From: Bacillota bacterium
GTDB taxonomy: Bacteria; Bacillota; Clostridia; Lachnospirales; Lachnospiraceae
DNA: 64,000 bases
Direction of reading: 5' to 3'
NCBI GenBank assembly: GCA_023390555.1
Contig: JAEWCQ010000015.1
Location: 248,001 to 312,000 of the forward strand
Made by a program: the position numbers and the translations under genes
Part shown: piece after piece, positions 43,298 through 51,964 of the stretch
How the letters are laid out: each line of letters begins with the position of its first letter
Position numbering within the stretch: position 1 is the first letter of the stretch
Notes under the pieces: generated by a model
Databases searched by the model: none
Seen by the model: the letters and a program-made list of their open reading frames with translations, nothing else
What the model was told of the DNA's origin: nothing

Positions 43298-44735
43298 CTA
43301 TTATGTTCCTTTCATCCATCGGATACTGCTTTCCTTTTATCTCCTGGTAATCTTCATGCCCCTTTCCCGCAAGCACGATCATATCATCTTTTCTTGCATT
43401 CTGGATTGCATAGGCAATTGCTTCCCTGCGGTCTGTGATCGTAATGTAACTGCCCTTTGTCTTTTGGATCCCTGTTTCTATATCCGCTATGATATCCTCC
43501 GGATTTTCAAAACGCGGATTGTCAGAGGTGATAATCGTAAAGTCCGACAGCCTGCCGGAAACCTCTCCCATTTGAAATCTGCGCAGTTTGGAACGGTTTC
43601 CCCCGCAGCCGAACAGTGTCACAATACGCCCCGGTTTATAAAAACGAAGCGTAGAAAGGAGATTTTCCAGACTTACGGCATTGTGTGCATAATCAATCAG
43701 CAGACGATAGTCTTTCGATACGGCGATTTCCTCTATCCTGCCTTTGATGCTGATATGCCGCAGCGCGTCTTTCAGTGCTTCCGCCGGCATACCCGTCATA
43801 TGGCAGACTGCAATTGCGGCAAGGGAATTGTATACATTATATATTCCCGGCATACCGATCTCCATCTCGCAACTACACGCTCCGCTTAAATGGTAACGCA
43901 TTCCCAGACATTCCTCGAATCTGGTATAATTAATATCCGACGCCTGATAATCTGCTTTGTTCCAGATTCCATAGCTTCGAACCTTACATCCGTATTTCGC
44001 CGCCGCTTTTCTCGCAAACCGGTCGTCTGCATTGATGATTCCCATGCGGCTCTTTGCAAATATCAGGCTTTTACATCGTAAGTATTCTGCAAAATCTGCA
44101 TGTTCTCCCGGTCCGATGTGATCCGGAGAAATATTGGTAAAGATTCCTATGTCAAATGTGATTTCATCGACCCGGTGGTTTTTGAGTCCCTGAGACGATA
44201 CCTCCATTACACAGAAATCATATCCGGCATCTGCCATCTTTCTCAAGGACTGCTGAATAATCATCGACTCCGGTGTCGTATTGGCAAATGAGGTGCAGGT
44301 ATCTTCCATCTGAAGTCCGATCGTACCGATCAGTCCAACCCGAAAACCGGCTCCTCTTAATATATGCCAGATCATATAGGCCGAAGAGGTCTTACCCTTG
44401 GTGCCGGTGATGCCGATCATATGAAGTTTTTCTGCAGGTCTGCCGTAATAATCGGCAGCAAGTATTGCAAGCGTGGCTCTCGTATCCTGTACCCGGATCA
44501 CCGTCACATTCTCCGGCACCACTACATTTTTCTGTACCACGCAGACTGCAGCTCCTCTTTTGACCGCCTCCGGAATGTAATCATGACCATCCCGGTACTG
44601 TCCCTGCAGACATAGAAACATACTGCCTCTTTTTACCTCTTTCGAGTCATAGCAGATGTCTGTCACTTTTCGGTCCACACTTCCCTGCAGACACATATAA
44701 TTGCAATTCTTCAGTAACTGTTTCAGGTATGCCAT
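43269..44735 (-). CDS. murE: UDP-MurNAc-tripeptide synthetase, DAP type
   Basis: Adds the third amino acid of the peptidoglycan stem peptide. 488 residues: GITGTKGKTSSA (P-loop), NISPDHIG, and the C-terminal specificity motif DNPR, which marks meso-diaminopimelate as substrate rather than lysine. AAGGT precedes the ATG. It is the first gene of a long operon and has a good promoter at 44767-44795. It could be a second, divergent murE paralogue, since mur genes usually cluster with mraY and murD, which are absent here. Confidence 0.93.
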   Translation of the reverse strand: MAYLKQLLKNCNYMCLQGSVDRKVTDICYDSKEVKRGSMFLCLQGQYRDGHDYIPEAVKRGAAVCVVQKNVVVPENVTVIRVQDTRATLAILAADYYGRPAEKLHMIGITGTKGKTSSAYMIWHILRGAGFRVGLIGTIGLQMEDTCTSFANTTPESMIIQQSLRKMADAGYDFCVMEVSSQGLKNHRVDEITFDIGIFTNISPDHIGPGEHADFAEYLRCKSLIFAKSRMGIINADDRFARKAAAKYGCKVRSYGIWNKADYQASDINYTRFEECLGMRYHLSGACSCEMEIGMPGIYNVYNSLAAIAVCHMTGMPAEALKDALRHISIKGRIEEIAVSKDYRLLIDYAHNAVSLENLLSTLRFYKPGRIVTLFGCGGNRSKLRRFQMGEVSGRLSDFTIITSDNPRFENPEDIIADIETGIQKTKGSYITITDRREAIAYAIQNARKDDMIVLAGKGHEDYQEIKGKQYPMDERNIIDEIVRQYHY

Positions 44736-44766
44736 CCATATACCTTCTGATTTTTACACTTGTATC

Positions 44767-44795
44767 ATTATATGCCAGGATGGGATTTTTTACAA
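44767..44795 (-). promoter_or_regulatory. Putative promoter of the murE-to-thiN operon
   Basis: Minus-strand TTGTAA and a perfect TATAAT with a 17-bp spacer, 31 bp before the murE start. The thirteen genes downstream have gaps of no more than 62 bp. Confidence 0.65.
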
Positions 44796-44869
44796 GTTTT
44801 CCACCTGTTTTCCTTTTTTTTCAAATTAATTATTTGTATGTTTTCCTATACATTGGAGATACTGTTCTC

Positions 44870-45280
44870 ATGAAAAACAAAAATTTTTTAATCTGTGGTC
44901 TCACCGGATGGTGTATGGAGATAGTATTCACTTCTTTCGGTGCATTCTGCAAAAATGATTATAAACTGATTGGGAAGACCTCCATCTGGATGTTCCCTAT
45001 ATATGGAATGGCAGCCGTGATCGGTCCGGTTCACAGCAAAATTAAAAATTTTCCGGTAATTCTACGAGGAGGTATCTACACTGCCGGTATCTATACCTGT
45101 GAATACGTGAGCGGCAGTCTGCTGAAAAAGCATGATTTATGCCCGTGGGATTACAGTGATGCGAAAGCCAATGTCAACGGCCTGATCCGTCTTGACTATG
45201 CTCCGTTCTGGATGGCAGCAGGATTGATCTTCGAAAAGCTGCTGGATATGACGGATTGCAAATCACAGCGTATTGTATGA
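44870..45280 (+). CDS. Small multi-pass membrane protein, putative ABC-transporter type IV
   Basis: 136 residues with about four hydrophobic segments and the pattern CGLTGWCMEIVFTS...SIWMFPIYGMA, which resembles the PF06541 family of unknown function. The ATG at 44870 has GGAG eleven bases upstream; the longer frame to 44729 overlaps the murE promoter and is rejected. It is divergent from murE and precedes pyrB by 164 bp. Confidence 0.7.
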   Translation: MKNKNFLICGLTGWCMEIVFTSFGAFCKNDYKLIGKTSIWMFPIYGMAAVIGPVHSKIKNFPVILRGGIYTAGIYTCEYVSGSLLKKHDLCPWDYSDAKANVNGLIRLDYAPFWMAAGLIFEKLLDMTDCKSQRIV

Positions 45281-45355
45281 CTCTTTTTCTATTATTCATA
45301 CAAATCAAGGATTTTATGTAAAAATTACGTCTTATTGAATCCGGGCAATTTCTTC

Positions 45356-45384
45356 TTGAATTTTAAATTCAGGTATTATATGAT
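45356..45384 (+). promoter_or_regulatory. Putative promoter of pyrBI
   Basis: TTGAAT and TATGAT with a 17-bp spacer. The expected start of transcription, near 45390, falls in a five-A run directly before a perfect hairpin. Confidence 0.55.
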
Positions 45385-45393
45385 AGTAAAAAT

Positions 45394-45411
45394 GCCCGAA
45401 AGGTTTCGGGC
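45394..45411 (+). promoter_or_regulatory. Hairpin at the 5' end of the pyrBI transcript
   Basis: A perfect GCCCGAAA-GG-TTTCGGGC stem-loop begins about four bases after the expected transcription start and ends 33 bp before pyrB. No T-run follows on the plus strand, so it is not a normal terminator in that direction; on the minus strand it is followed by ATTTTTA. It may stabilise the mRNA or take part in pyrimidine control. Confidence 0.55.
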
Positions 45412-45444
45412 AGATTTCATATCATAACACCCAGGAGGAATCTT

Positions 45445-46365
45445 ATGCGTCATTTAATGAGTCCGCTGGATCTGTCCGTCGAGGAATTGGACGATCTGCT
45501 TACCTTAGCGAACGATATTGAAAAAAATCCTCAAAAATATGCTCACGCATGCGATGGCAGAAAGCTTGCCACCTGTTTCTACGAACCGAGCACACGTACC
45601 AGACTCAGTTTTGAAGCCGCAATGTTAAACCTTGGCGGTTCTGTTCTTGGTTTTGCCAGTGCCGACAGTTCTTCCGCAGCCAAAGGTGAAAGTGTTTCCG
45701 ATACGATTCGTGTTATTTCCTGTTATGCAGATATCGCTGCTATTCGTCATCCAAAGGAAGGCGCAGCTCTTGTAGCCTCTCAGAAATCTCTGATTCCAGT
45801 CATCAACGCCGGCGACGGTGGTCATCAACATCCTACCCAGACATTAACTGATTTACTCACCATTCGTTCTCTCAAAGGCACCTTGGGCGATATTACCATC
45901 GGTCTGTGCGGAGATCTGAAATTCGGACGTACCGTGCACTCCCTGATCAATGCACTGATCCGTTATCCGAATGTAAAATTCGTACTGATTTCTCCGGAAG
46001 AACTTCGTGTTCCGGACTATATCCGCGAAGATGTGCTGGAAAAAAATCACATTCCTTATGAGGAAGTGGAGCGATTGGAATACGCTATGCCGAATCTGGA
46101 CATTCTGTATATGACACGCGTACAGAAGGAACGTTTCTTTAATGAGGAAGATTATATCCGCATGAAGGACTTCTACATATTAAACAAAGAAAAAATGGAG
46201 CTTGCAAAACCGGATATGCTGGTGCTCCATCCACTCCCGCGTGTAAACGAAATTGCTATAGAAGTCGACGAGGATCCGCGCGCCGCTTACTTTAAGCAGG
46301 CACAGTACGGCGTCTATGTCCGCATGGCTTTGATTCTTACGCTTCTGGAGGTGAACGTATGTTAA
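45445..46365 (+). CDS. pyrB: Aspartate carbamoyltransferase catalytic chain
   Basis: Condenses carbamoyl phosphate with aspartate, the first committed step of pyrimidine synthesis. 306 residues with the carbamoyl phosphate motif STRTR at 49-53 and HPTQTLTDL. CAGGAGG lies six bases before the ATG. It overlaps pyrI by seven bases, as expected for subunits of one holoenzyme. Confidence 0.97.
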   Translation: MRHLMSPLDLSVEELDDLLTLANDIEKNPQKYAHACDGRKLATCFYEPSTRTRLSFEAAMLNLGGSVLGFASADSSSAAKGESVSDTIRVISCYADIAAIRHPKEGAALVASQKSLIPVINAGDGGHQHPTQTLTDLLTIRSLKGTLGDITIGLCGDLKFGRTVHSLINALIRYPNVKFVLISPEELRVPDYIREDVLEKNHIPYEEVERLEYAMPNLDILYMTRVQKERFFNEEDYIRMKDFYILNKEKMELAKPDMLVLHPLPRVNEIAIEVDEDPRAAYFKQAQYGVYVRMALILTLLEVNVC

Positions 46366-46799
46366 ATATCAGTGGTATTCACGAAGGTTTTGTATTAGAT
46401 CATATCAAGGCCGGTATGAGTCTCTCCATTTACCATGATCTGAAGCTGGATAAGCTTGATTGTTCTGTTGCCATTATTAAAAATGCCAAGAGCAATAAAA
46501 TGGGAAAAAAAGATATCATTAAGGTAGAATGCCCGATTGATGCACTCGACCTTGATATCTTAGGTTTTATCGATCACAATATAACAGTCAATATTATCAA
46601 AGGCGATAAAATTGTAGACAAGAAAGACCTGCGGCTTCCAAAACAGGTAAAGAACGTCATACAGTGCAAGAATCCGCGCTGCATTACTTCCGTCGAACAG
46701 GGATTGGATCAGATTTTTGTCCTGACCAGTGCCGAAGAAGAAGTGTATCGCTGTAAATACTGCGAAGAGATGTACAAAAATCCAAATTGCAGACATTAA
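46359..46799 (+). CDS. pyrI: Aspartate carbamoyltransferase regulatory chain
   Basis: Allosteric subunit that binds nucleotides and the catalytic trimers. 146 residues: an N-terminal nucleotide-binding domain and a C-terminal zinc domain with C-x4-C (CKNPRC) and C-x2-C (CKYC). GGAGG is seven bases before the ATG. A terminator follows. Confidence 0.96.
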   Translation: MLNISGIHEGFVLDHIKAGMSLSIYHDLKLDKLDCSVAIIKNAKSNKMGKKDIIKVECPIDALDLDILGFIDHNITVNIIKGDKIVDKKDLRLPKQVKNVIQCKNPRCITSVEQGLDQIFVLTSAEEEVYRCKYCEEMYKNPNCRH

Positions 46800-46808
46800 A
46801 TTCTTACC

Positions 46809-46862
46809 AAAAGGACCTGACACCTGGCATATTCTGCCTCAATGGTATCAGGCTCCTTTTTT
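46809..46862. terminator. Bidirectional terminator between pyrI and the SpoIIE-like gene
   Basis: AAAAGGA-CCTGA and its complement TCAGG-CTCCTTTT form a long imperfect stem, with A- and T-runs on the outer sides. It can stop both the plus-strand pyrBI transcript and the minus-strand switch operon. Confidence 0.75.
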
Positions 46863-49104
46863 ATCTGATTCTTTCCTGCCTCTCATCTTTCTTTATGATC
46901 GTCAGTCGATTTTTTCCTTCTATACATTCGTACCTTACCGCATCCATCCGTTTCTTCACGATATAGATGCCCAATCCTCCTCTCCTGCGCCTGCTCATAT
47001 CCTCTGTAATATCAGGCTCCTCCTGCTCAAGCGGGTTATACGGAATCCCGTCATCTTCAAAATAAAGACTTGCTTCTCCTTCTAAAACCCTGCACCCTAT
47101 GGTGATTTCTTTTGCATTGCTGTAATAGCAGATATTGGAAAAGATTTCATCTACGGCAACCCGTATCTTATTGGAAGTTTTCTGAGAAAATTTATTTTCT
47201 GACAAAATAGCATCTACAAACCCATTAAATGCAAATATATTTGTTATATCCGGCACTCCGCTCTTCATGCGATACCCATTTCCATTGTATCGCAATGCAA
47301 GCATGGTAATATCATCAAACTGCTCGGCATCTCCCTGAAATAGCTTCACGTCCTCCCATATACTGGTGATCACTTCTTCCGGTGGCAATGCCGGATTACG
47401 GTTTAACGCCTGCTCTAGACGTAGTTCCCCGTACAAACAGTTTTCACGGTTATTTGCCTCTGTAATACCATCTGTATACAAGAAAATGGTATCCCCAGGC
47501 TTAATATATAATTCCTGCTGGGTATACGCCGTTTCTTCCATTCCGGCCAGTACAAAACCACTGCGTTCTCTCAGATACCGGTAGCTGCCATCTTCCCGCC
47601 GCAGCAACGGTCTGGTGTGTCCGGCATTGACATAGACCAGTTTTCCGGTAGAAATTGTCAGCACACCCATCCATGCTGTCACAAACATCCCGTTTGCATT
47701 ATCCCTGCACAGCGCCTGATTGGTGCTCGTGAATGCCTGTGCTGCGGTAGCCGCGCTTTTGGTCTGGCTCTGGAGCAATGTTTTTGAAACTATCATAAAC
47801 AATGCAGCTGGTACACCTTTTCCGGAAATATCTGCGACTAAAAAGACCAGATGATCCTCATCCAACAAAAAAAAATCATAAAAATCCCCACCCACTTCCT
47901 TTGCAGGCGTCATACTGGCACGAACAGTAAATTCTGCATGGTCTGCCAGTGTATGAAACGAATCAGGGAGCATTTCTTTCTGCAGACTTGCTGCTACCCG
48001 CAGTTCCGTATGAATACGTTCTTTATCTGCCGTTATACGCGTAATATCCTCGATATAATATTCCACATCCTCTATCATTTTTTTAAAAGCCTTTGCCAGA
48101 TATCCGGGTTCTCCATGAAAACGGCCAAGTACATCGCAGCGCTCCAACAGGCTGCTTCCTTCCTGCTCTGATTTCTCCCGATCCGCATAATCCATTGCAA
48201 TCCCTGCCAATTCTTCAATCGGTAGCGCAATATTTTTCTCCAGATACCAGAGAAAACAGACAGAAATGCCCCAAAAGAAAAAAAAGTTCAGTGATATCCG
48301 TGCATACACCCGATTCCAAAGCTCAACTGTATCCTTTGCAGAAGGAAGGGTTTCCTGATAACAGGATATGCCAGTCAGAACTGTGGAGAGAATGCTAAGC
48401 AGCAGAAATATCAGTACAAATCGCACATTTAAATTCAGTACCCTGCCCCGGTTCTCCTCTGCTGCCAGATCCGCAAGAACAATCATCGGAATTCCAAGAA
48501 TCAGACAAAACACAAGATTATTATAGAATAACAGCAGCGTAAACTGTGAAAAAAAACTGACCAGATTCAATGATTGTAAAATCCCTCCCAGCAGTACCGC
48601 CATGAAAATCGTGTCTGCAAAGACAATTCCAATATATTTCAAGACCTGCCGTACACTGCTCAAACGGACGCTGGCTTTTTTCTGCTGCTCTTTTGCCTCT
48701 CCATTCTTCGTATGTTTCCCCCTGCCCCATTTCCCGCTGTTCCACATGAGATACGGCAGAAAGCCATAGAGGAACTGGGCCGGAAATCCATACAGGCATA
48801 CTTTGTCCGGATAGCCAGAGACAATGTCCGCAACCAGATTTCCAATGGCACAGCCCAATGCTCCCGGTGCTCCGAACAACAGCCCAAAGATAGGTGGAAA
48901 TGCACTTGCCGGTCGTACTTCCGTCAGCCCCATCAATCCGAAGAACCTGCGGAATGGCATTGTAACACAAAAGAACAGCAAGGCCGTAACTATTATTTTA
49001 CCTGCCATACGGACCTTTCGCTCCACCGGCCCTGTATTTTTTACTTTTTCTGTATTTATTTCTTTTCCTATATTTATTTTAGTTCCTGTTTTTAATTTCC
49101 CCAT
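46861..49104 (-). CDS. Membrane-linked RsbU/SpoIIE phosphatase fused to RsbW-like kinase
   Basis: 747 residues. Parts in order: a basic N-terminus (1-33), a multi-pass membrane module (about 34-290) with the motif LTEVRPASAFPP at 60-71, a HAMP/coiled-coil linker (about 290-380), a PP2C phosphatase of RsbU/SpoIIE type (about 385-595; EVGGDFYDF, VADISGKG, FDDITMLAL), and an anti-sigma kinase-type ATPase (about 620-740; DEIFSNI as N-box, DDGIP and GGLGIYIVKK as G-boxes). It should both phosphorylate and dephosphorylate a STAS partner; one is encoded upstream in the same operon. The start at 49104 has GGAG upstream. No sigma factor is in the operon. Confidence 0.88.
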   Translation of the reverse strand: MGKLKTGTKINIGKEINTEKVKNTGPVERKVRMAGKIIVTALLFFCVTMPFRRFFGLMGLTEVRPASAFPPIFGLLFGAPGALGCAIGNLVADIVSGYPDKVCLYGFPAQFLYGFLPYLMWNSGKWGRGKHTKNGEAKEQQKKASVRLSSVRQVLKYIGIVFADTIFMAVLLGGILQSLNLVSFFSQFTLLLFYNNLVFCLILGIPMIVLADLAAEENRGRVLNLNVRFVLIFLLLSILSTVLTGISCYQETLPSAKDTVELWNRVYARISLNFFFFWGISVCFLWYLEKNIALPIEELAGIAMDYADREKSEQEGSSLLERCDVLGRFHGEPGYLAKAFKKMIEDVEYYIEDITRITADKERIHTELRVAASLQKEMLPDSFHTLADHAEFTVRASMTPAKEVGGDFYDFFLLDEDHLVFLVADISGKGVPAALFMIVSKTLLQSQTKSAATAAQAFTSTNQALCRDNANGMFVTAWMGVLTISTGKLVYVNAGHTRPLLRREDGSYRYLRERSGFVLAGMEETAYTQQELYIKPGDTIFLYTDGITEANNRENCLYGELRLEQALNRNPALPPEEVITSIWEDVKLFQGDAEQFDDITMLALRYNGNGYRMKSGVPDITNIFAFNGFVDAILSENKFSQKTSNKIRVAVDEIFSNICYYSNAKEITIGCRVLEGEASLYFEDDGIPYNPLEQEEPDITEDMSRRRRGGLGIYIVKKRMDAVRYECIEGKNRLTIIKKDERQERIR

Positions 49105-49165
49105 ATTCCATCTCCATATTGTCCGTACATCTCCGGACACCAACACTTTAAAATAAGCAATCTCT

Positions 49166-49876
49166 TCAAAGCAATTGACAGAGCAGGGCTGCCAATGCCA
49201 CAGCTGAAACCGGCAGCATCCACCCTGCCTGATCCGGACTTAAATGCAAGAAAAACACGGCTGACGACAGCAGCACCATCAGACACAGATAAACGGTATA
49301 TGCGCTTTTTTTCAGGAATTTGCTTTTCAGAAGCAGATATTGTTTCATCGGTCTGCTGCATTCTATACGAACGCTGTCCGAGGTCAGTATGATCAGAATG
49401 GGCAATCCAAGCCCAATCGAAAATCCGAAATTATTTAAAAAGACATACGTATAGATTTCTTCTATCCATACGCCCCAGAACACATACATCCCAAAAGACA
49501 ATATCCAGGACACCGTCATTGCAGCCACCAGTGAGATTGCACAGTAGCGCAGGATATTCCTGTTGCTGTGTAAATTTGGCCTTTCATCCGAAAACAGATA
49601 CCAGAGCCGGTAAGGCAGATATGCCGCCATGAAATTCCCGATTACACCAAGTACCGATGTATTGGAAAAGGTTCCGGCCATATCCGCAAGAAGATTTCCA
49701 ATGCCGCATGCAAAGGCACCTACCGGTCCGCATACTAACCCCGCTACTGGTGGGATTGCGTTGACTGGCCGTACCTCTGTCAGCCCCTCTACAAGGACCA
49801 TGACTTTGAACGATATCCCGAGTATCAGAAATGCTGCAATCACAATGAAGAATTGCTTTGTTTTACTCAATTTCAT
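49166..49876 (-). CDS. Stand-alone membrane module related to the phosphatase sensor
   Basis: 236 residues, five to six hydrophobic segments. Residues 31-66 (GLTEVRPVNAIPP, then GPVGAF, then CGIGNLLAD) closely follow residues 59-94 of the SpoIIE-like protein encoded next, so the two share an ancestral membrane domain. The pattern resembles substrate-binding S components of ECF transporters, but I cannot assign a ligand. The ATG at 49876 is one base after the EamA stop. A longer frame to 50002 is antisense to no gene but reads through EamA coding and is rejected. Confidence 0.72.
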   Translation of the reverse strand: MKLSKTKQFFIVIAAFLILGISFKVMVLVEGLTEVRPVNAIPPVAGLVCGPVGAFACGIGNLLADMAGTFSNTSVLGVIGNFMAAYLPYRLWYLFSDERPNLHSNRNILRYCAISLVAAMTVSWILSFGMYVFWGVWIEEIYTYVFLNNFGFSIGLGLPILIILTSDSVRIECSRPMKQYLLLKSKFLKKSAYTVYLCLMVLLSSAVFFLHLSPDQAGWMLPVSAVALAALLCQLL

Positions 49877-49877
49877 T

Positions 49878-50783
49878 TCAGCCACACTCCCTCGCCTGCT
49901 TTTCTTTTTCCTGCGGGAATCGCATCCCTGATACCACCGCACCTGCCGCGATGATAATCGCACCTGCGGCAGAAGCGGGGCCGATACCCTGGGCTCCACC
50001 ATAGGCTGCGGGTAAAAGCACGGAAAGTACCAGTGTTACCACCGGCTCCGTGGAGGCAATGATCGTCACACTGACTGCGTCAGTATATTTCTGAGAAAAG
50101 ATCAGCACAATATAAGCATACGCTTTTGCAAAAAAGGCCAGGATAAAAATATTGGACAATAGTTTTCTCGAGTAGGTAACGTTGAAAAAAACAGCAGGAT
50201 CTTCCGTAAACCAGAGACAAAGCCCGATTACAGCAGTAAAGATCATCTGCACAATACAGATCAGAAGCGGATCTTCTTCCTTGGCATATCGATCCACAGC
50301 TATCGTATAAATGGCGGAAAGAACACATCCAGCCAGCATATACAAAGAGCCTGTATTATAAAATCCTTCCAGCGAAAATCCGGTGCTGACACACAGTCCG
50401 GTCAGGATAATTACCGCTCCTATCATATGATTTTTGTCCGGTCTGTGCCTGAATAATAAAAGCAAAGCGGGTACGATAAGAATCGTCAGCGCCGCAAGAA
50501 AGCTCGCATTTGAGGGTGCAAGCAAAGAAATCCCCTTTTTTTCCGCAAGCAGATTCAGACTCAGAATAATTGACAGCAGAAAACCCTTTTTCCATATATC
50601 CGCTTTTAAATTTTTCAGACGCTCCCAGAATATGACTGCCATCAGCAGTGCAGCCAGCCCTGTTGTCATCGTCAGATAGGCATAGGGTGAAAAATCCGCA
50701 GGGAGATTTTTGATAAACAGATACGAAGCTGCCCAACAGAGCGTCACTGAAAAAAGCAGGATATTATTCTCTGTTTTGGTCAT
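49878..50783 (-). CDS. EamA/DMT family transporter in the switch operon
   Basis: 301 residues with ten hydrophobic segments in two halves. The central block VDRYAKEEDPLL is shared with the EamA protein at 26653-27567, so it is a paralogue. Substrate unknown. The ATG at 50783 has GGAAGG upstream and overlaps the end of the DUF3574-like gene by 20 bp, which ties it to the operon. Confidence 0.88.
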   Translation of the reverse strand: MTKTENNILLFSVTLCWAASYLFIKNLPADFSPYAYLTMTTGLAALLMAVIFWERLKNLKADIWKKGFLLSIILSLNLLAEKKGISLLAPSNASFLAALTILIVPALLLLFRHRPDKNHMIGAVIILTGLCVSTGFSLEGFYNTGSLYMLAGCVLSAIYTIAVDRYAKEEDPLLICIVQMIFTAVIGLCLWFTEDPAVFFNVTYSRKLLSNIFILAFFAKAYAYIVLIFSQKYTDAVSVTIIASTEPVVTLVLSVLLPAAYGGAQGIGPASAAGAIIIAAGAVVSGMRFPQEKEKQARECG

Positions 50784-51333
50784 CGGTTTCACCTTCCTGT
50801 TCGGACCCTTCCTCATTCATCCCATGGTAATAGGTATAGCAGGCTTCTCTTTCCTCCAGCAGCACCGCATTTTGATTCAGCTTCGTAATGACCTCATCCA
50901 TAATGTTCCTGATCTTCTCATCATTTGTATCATGAAAATAACAAAGTAACATATTTTCCTGTGTCATAACTCCCTTCTCATCCACCCATGCCCCTTCCGC
51001 TTCTGTCATCGTATATCCGTCGACATATTGTGTACAGATGGAACGAACCATTTCCCTCGCATCTTCTGTGGGAATGCACTGCCTGTATGTATCTTTATCA
51101 TTCAACCCAATATAAAGCACGTATTCCTTCTCCTGTGTCATTTGAAAAGCTGCGGACAGTACTGCGCTGTCCGCAGCTGCCCTCAAGTTTTCCTTTGATG
51201 TAAAACAGCTTCCGGCAACCCCTGCCAGAAAAACAGCCGGAAATACAAACACGAACAGCAGCCTTTTTTTGTTGTGTAACTTTTGTTGTTTACCGGATGC
51301 TTTTTCCTTCTGCTCATCTGTTTCTACATTCAT
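50764..51333 (-). CDS. Membrane-anchored DUF3574-like protein
   Basis: 189 residues: a polar basic N-terminus, one hydrophobic segment near residues 25-45, and an outer domain (YVLYIGLNDKDTYRQ, then GYTMTEAEGAWVDEKG) that resembles DUF3574 by order of motifs. The C-terminus is very acidic (EEGSEQEGETDDQNRE). The start at 51333 has GGAG upstream; a GTG at 51360 overlapping the STAS stop is an alternative. Function unknown; it could sense or bind something outside the membrane for the switch. Confidence 0.6.
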   Translation of the reverse strand: MNVETDEQKEKASGKQQKLHNKKRLLFVFVFPAVFLAGVAGSCFTSKENLRAAADSAVLSAAFQMTQEKEYVLYIGLNDKDTYRQCIPTEDAREMVRSICTQYVDGYTMTEAEGAWVDEKGVMTQENMLLCYFHDTNDEKIRNIMDEVITKLNQNAVLLEEREACYTYYHGMNEEGSEQEGETDDQNRE

Positions 51334-51356
51334 TTCTCTCAAGCTCCACCCCTCTT

Positions 51357-51653
51357 TCACTCAATTGTCAAAATATCTGCAAATCCGGTAATCGTAAAAA
51401 CTTCCATTACCTCTTCACGCACATTCCGGATGACCATCGTTCCCTGGCTTTTCATCCTCTTCAGCGCAGATAGAATTACTCTGAGGCCCGCAGAAGATAT
51501 GTATTCCAACTCTTTGAAATCCAGCTGCAGATCTGTAATACCATTGATTTTTTCCTTGATCACCAGATCCAGCTGAGGTGCTGTCGTTGTATCAAGACGC
51601 CCTTTTAATTTTAAATTCAGTCTCTGTGCCTCTTCCTCTACATCTATTTTCAT
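51357..51653 (-). CDS. STAS domain anti-sigma factor antagonist
   Basis: 98-residue single STAS domain of the SpoIIAA/RsbV type. The phosphorylation loop reads YISSAGLRVIL, with Ser53/Ser54 in the place of the regulated serine. It should be phosphorylated by the RsbW-like domain and reactivated by the RsbU-like domain of the operon's last protein. It overlaps the 97-residue gene by four bases (ATGA), with AAGGAGG upstream. Confidence 0.92.
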   Translation of the reverse strand: MKIDVEEEAQRLNLKLKGRLDTTTAPQLDLVIKEKINGITDLQLDFKELEYISSAGLRVILSALKRMKSQGTMVIRNVREEVMEVFTITGFADILTIE

Positions 51654-51943
51654 AAAAGTCCTCCTTCCTGTTTTTCATTCTCCCATGGCGGTTTTCTTGT
51701 AAAACCCACATGATAAGTGACTTTCTCCATAGTCAGCTCATGCTCTCCTACCATATACCGTCCGATGGTAATATCCTTCCCTATGATGATTCCCTTGGGG
51801 TAGTCATTTAAGCAACGATTTAAAATGGCCGCCTGTTCTTCCCGTGACTGCTCGGAAAGGGGATTATTGGGATTGATACTACCAACCGTAACCAGTTTGA
51901 TATATTGGATATCTGTTAAGGCTGTTTTTTCATTCTCTTTCAT
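51650..51943 (-). CDS. 97-residue protein of unknown function
   Basis: Soluble, mixed alpha/beta composition, with a Gly-rich central stretch (GIIIGKDITIGRYMVGEHEL) and a C-terminal KPPWENEKQEGG. No known motif, signal peptide or membrane segment. It is translationally coupled to the STAS gene and follows DUF2589-A by 21 bp, so it probably belongs to the same complex or control circuit. Confidence 0.65.
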   Translation of the reverse strand: MKENEKTALTDIQYIKLVTVGSINPNNPLSEQSREEQAAILNRCLNDYPKGIIIGKDITIGRYMVGEHELTMEKVTYHVGFTRKPPWENEKQEGGLL

Positions 51944-51964
51944 CTGATAACTTCTCCATTCAAA

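Noticed and set aside
45394..45411. The pyrB leader hairpin as a plus-strand attenuator
   Set aside because: No T-run follows on the plus strand; only the minus strand shows a terminator-like tail, and no minus-strand gene ends there.
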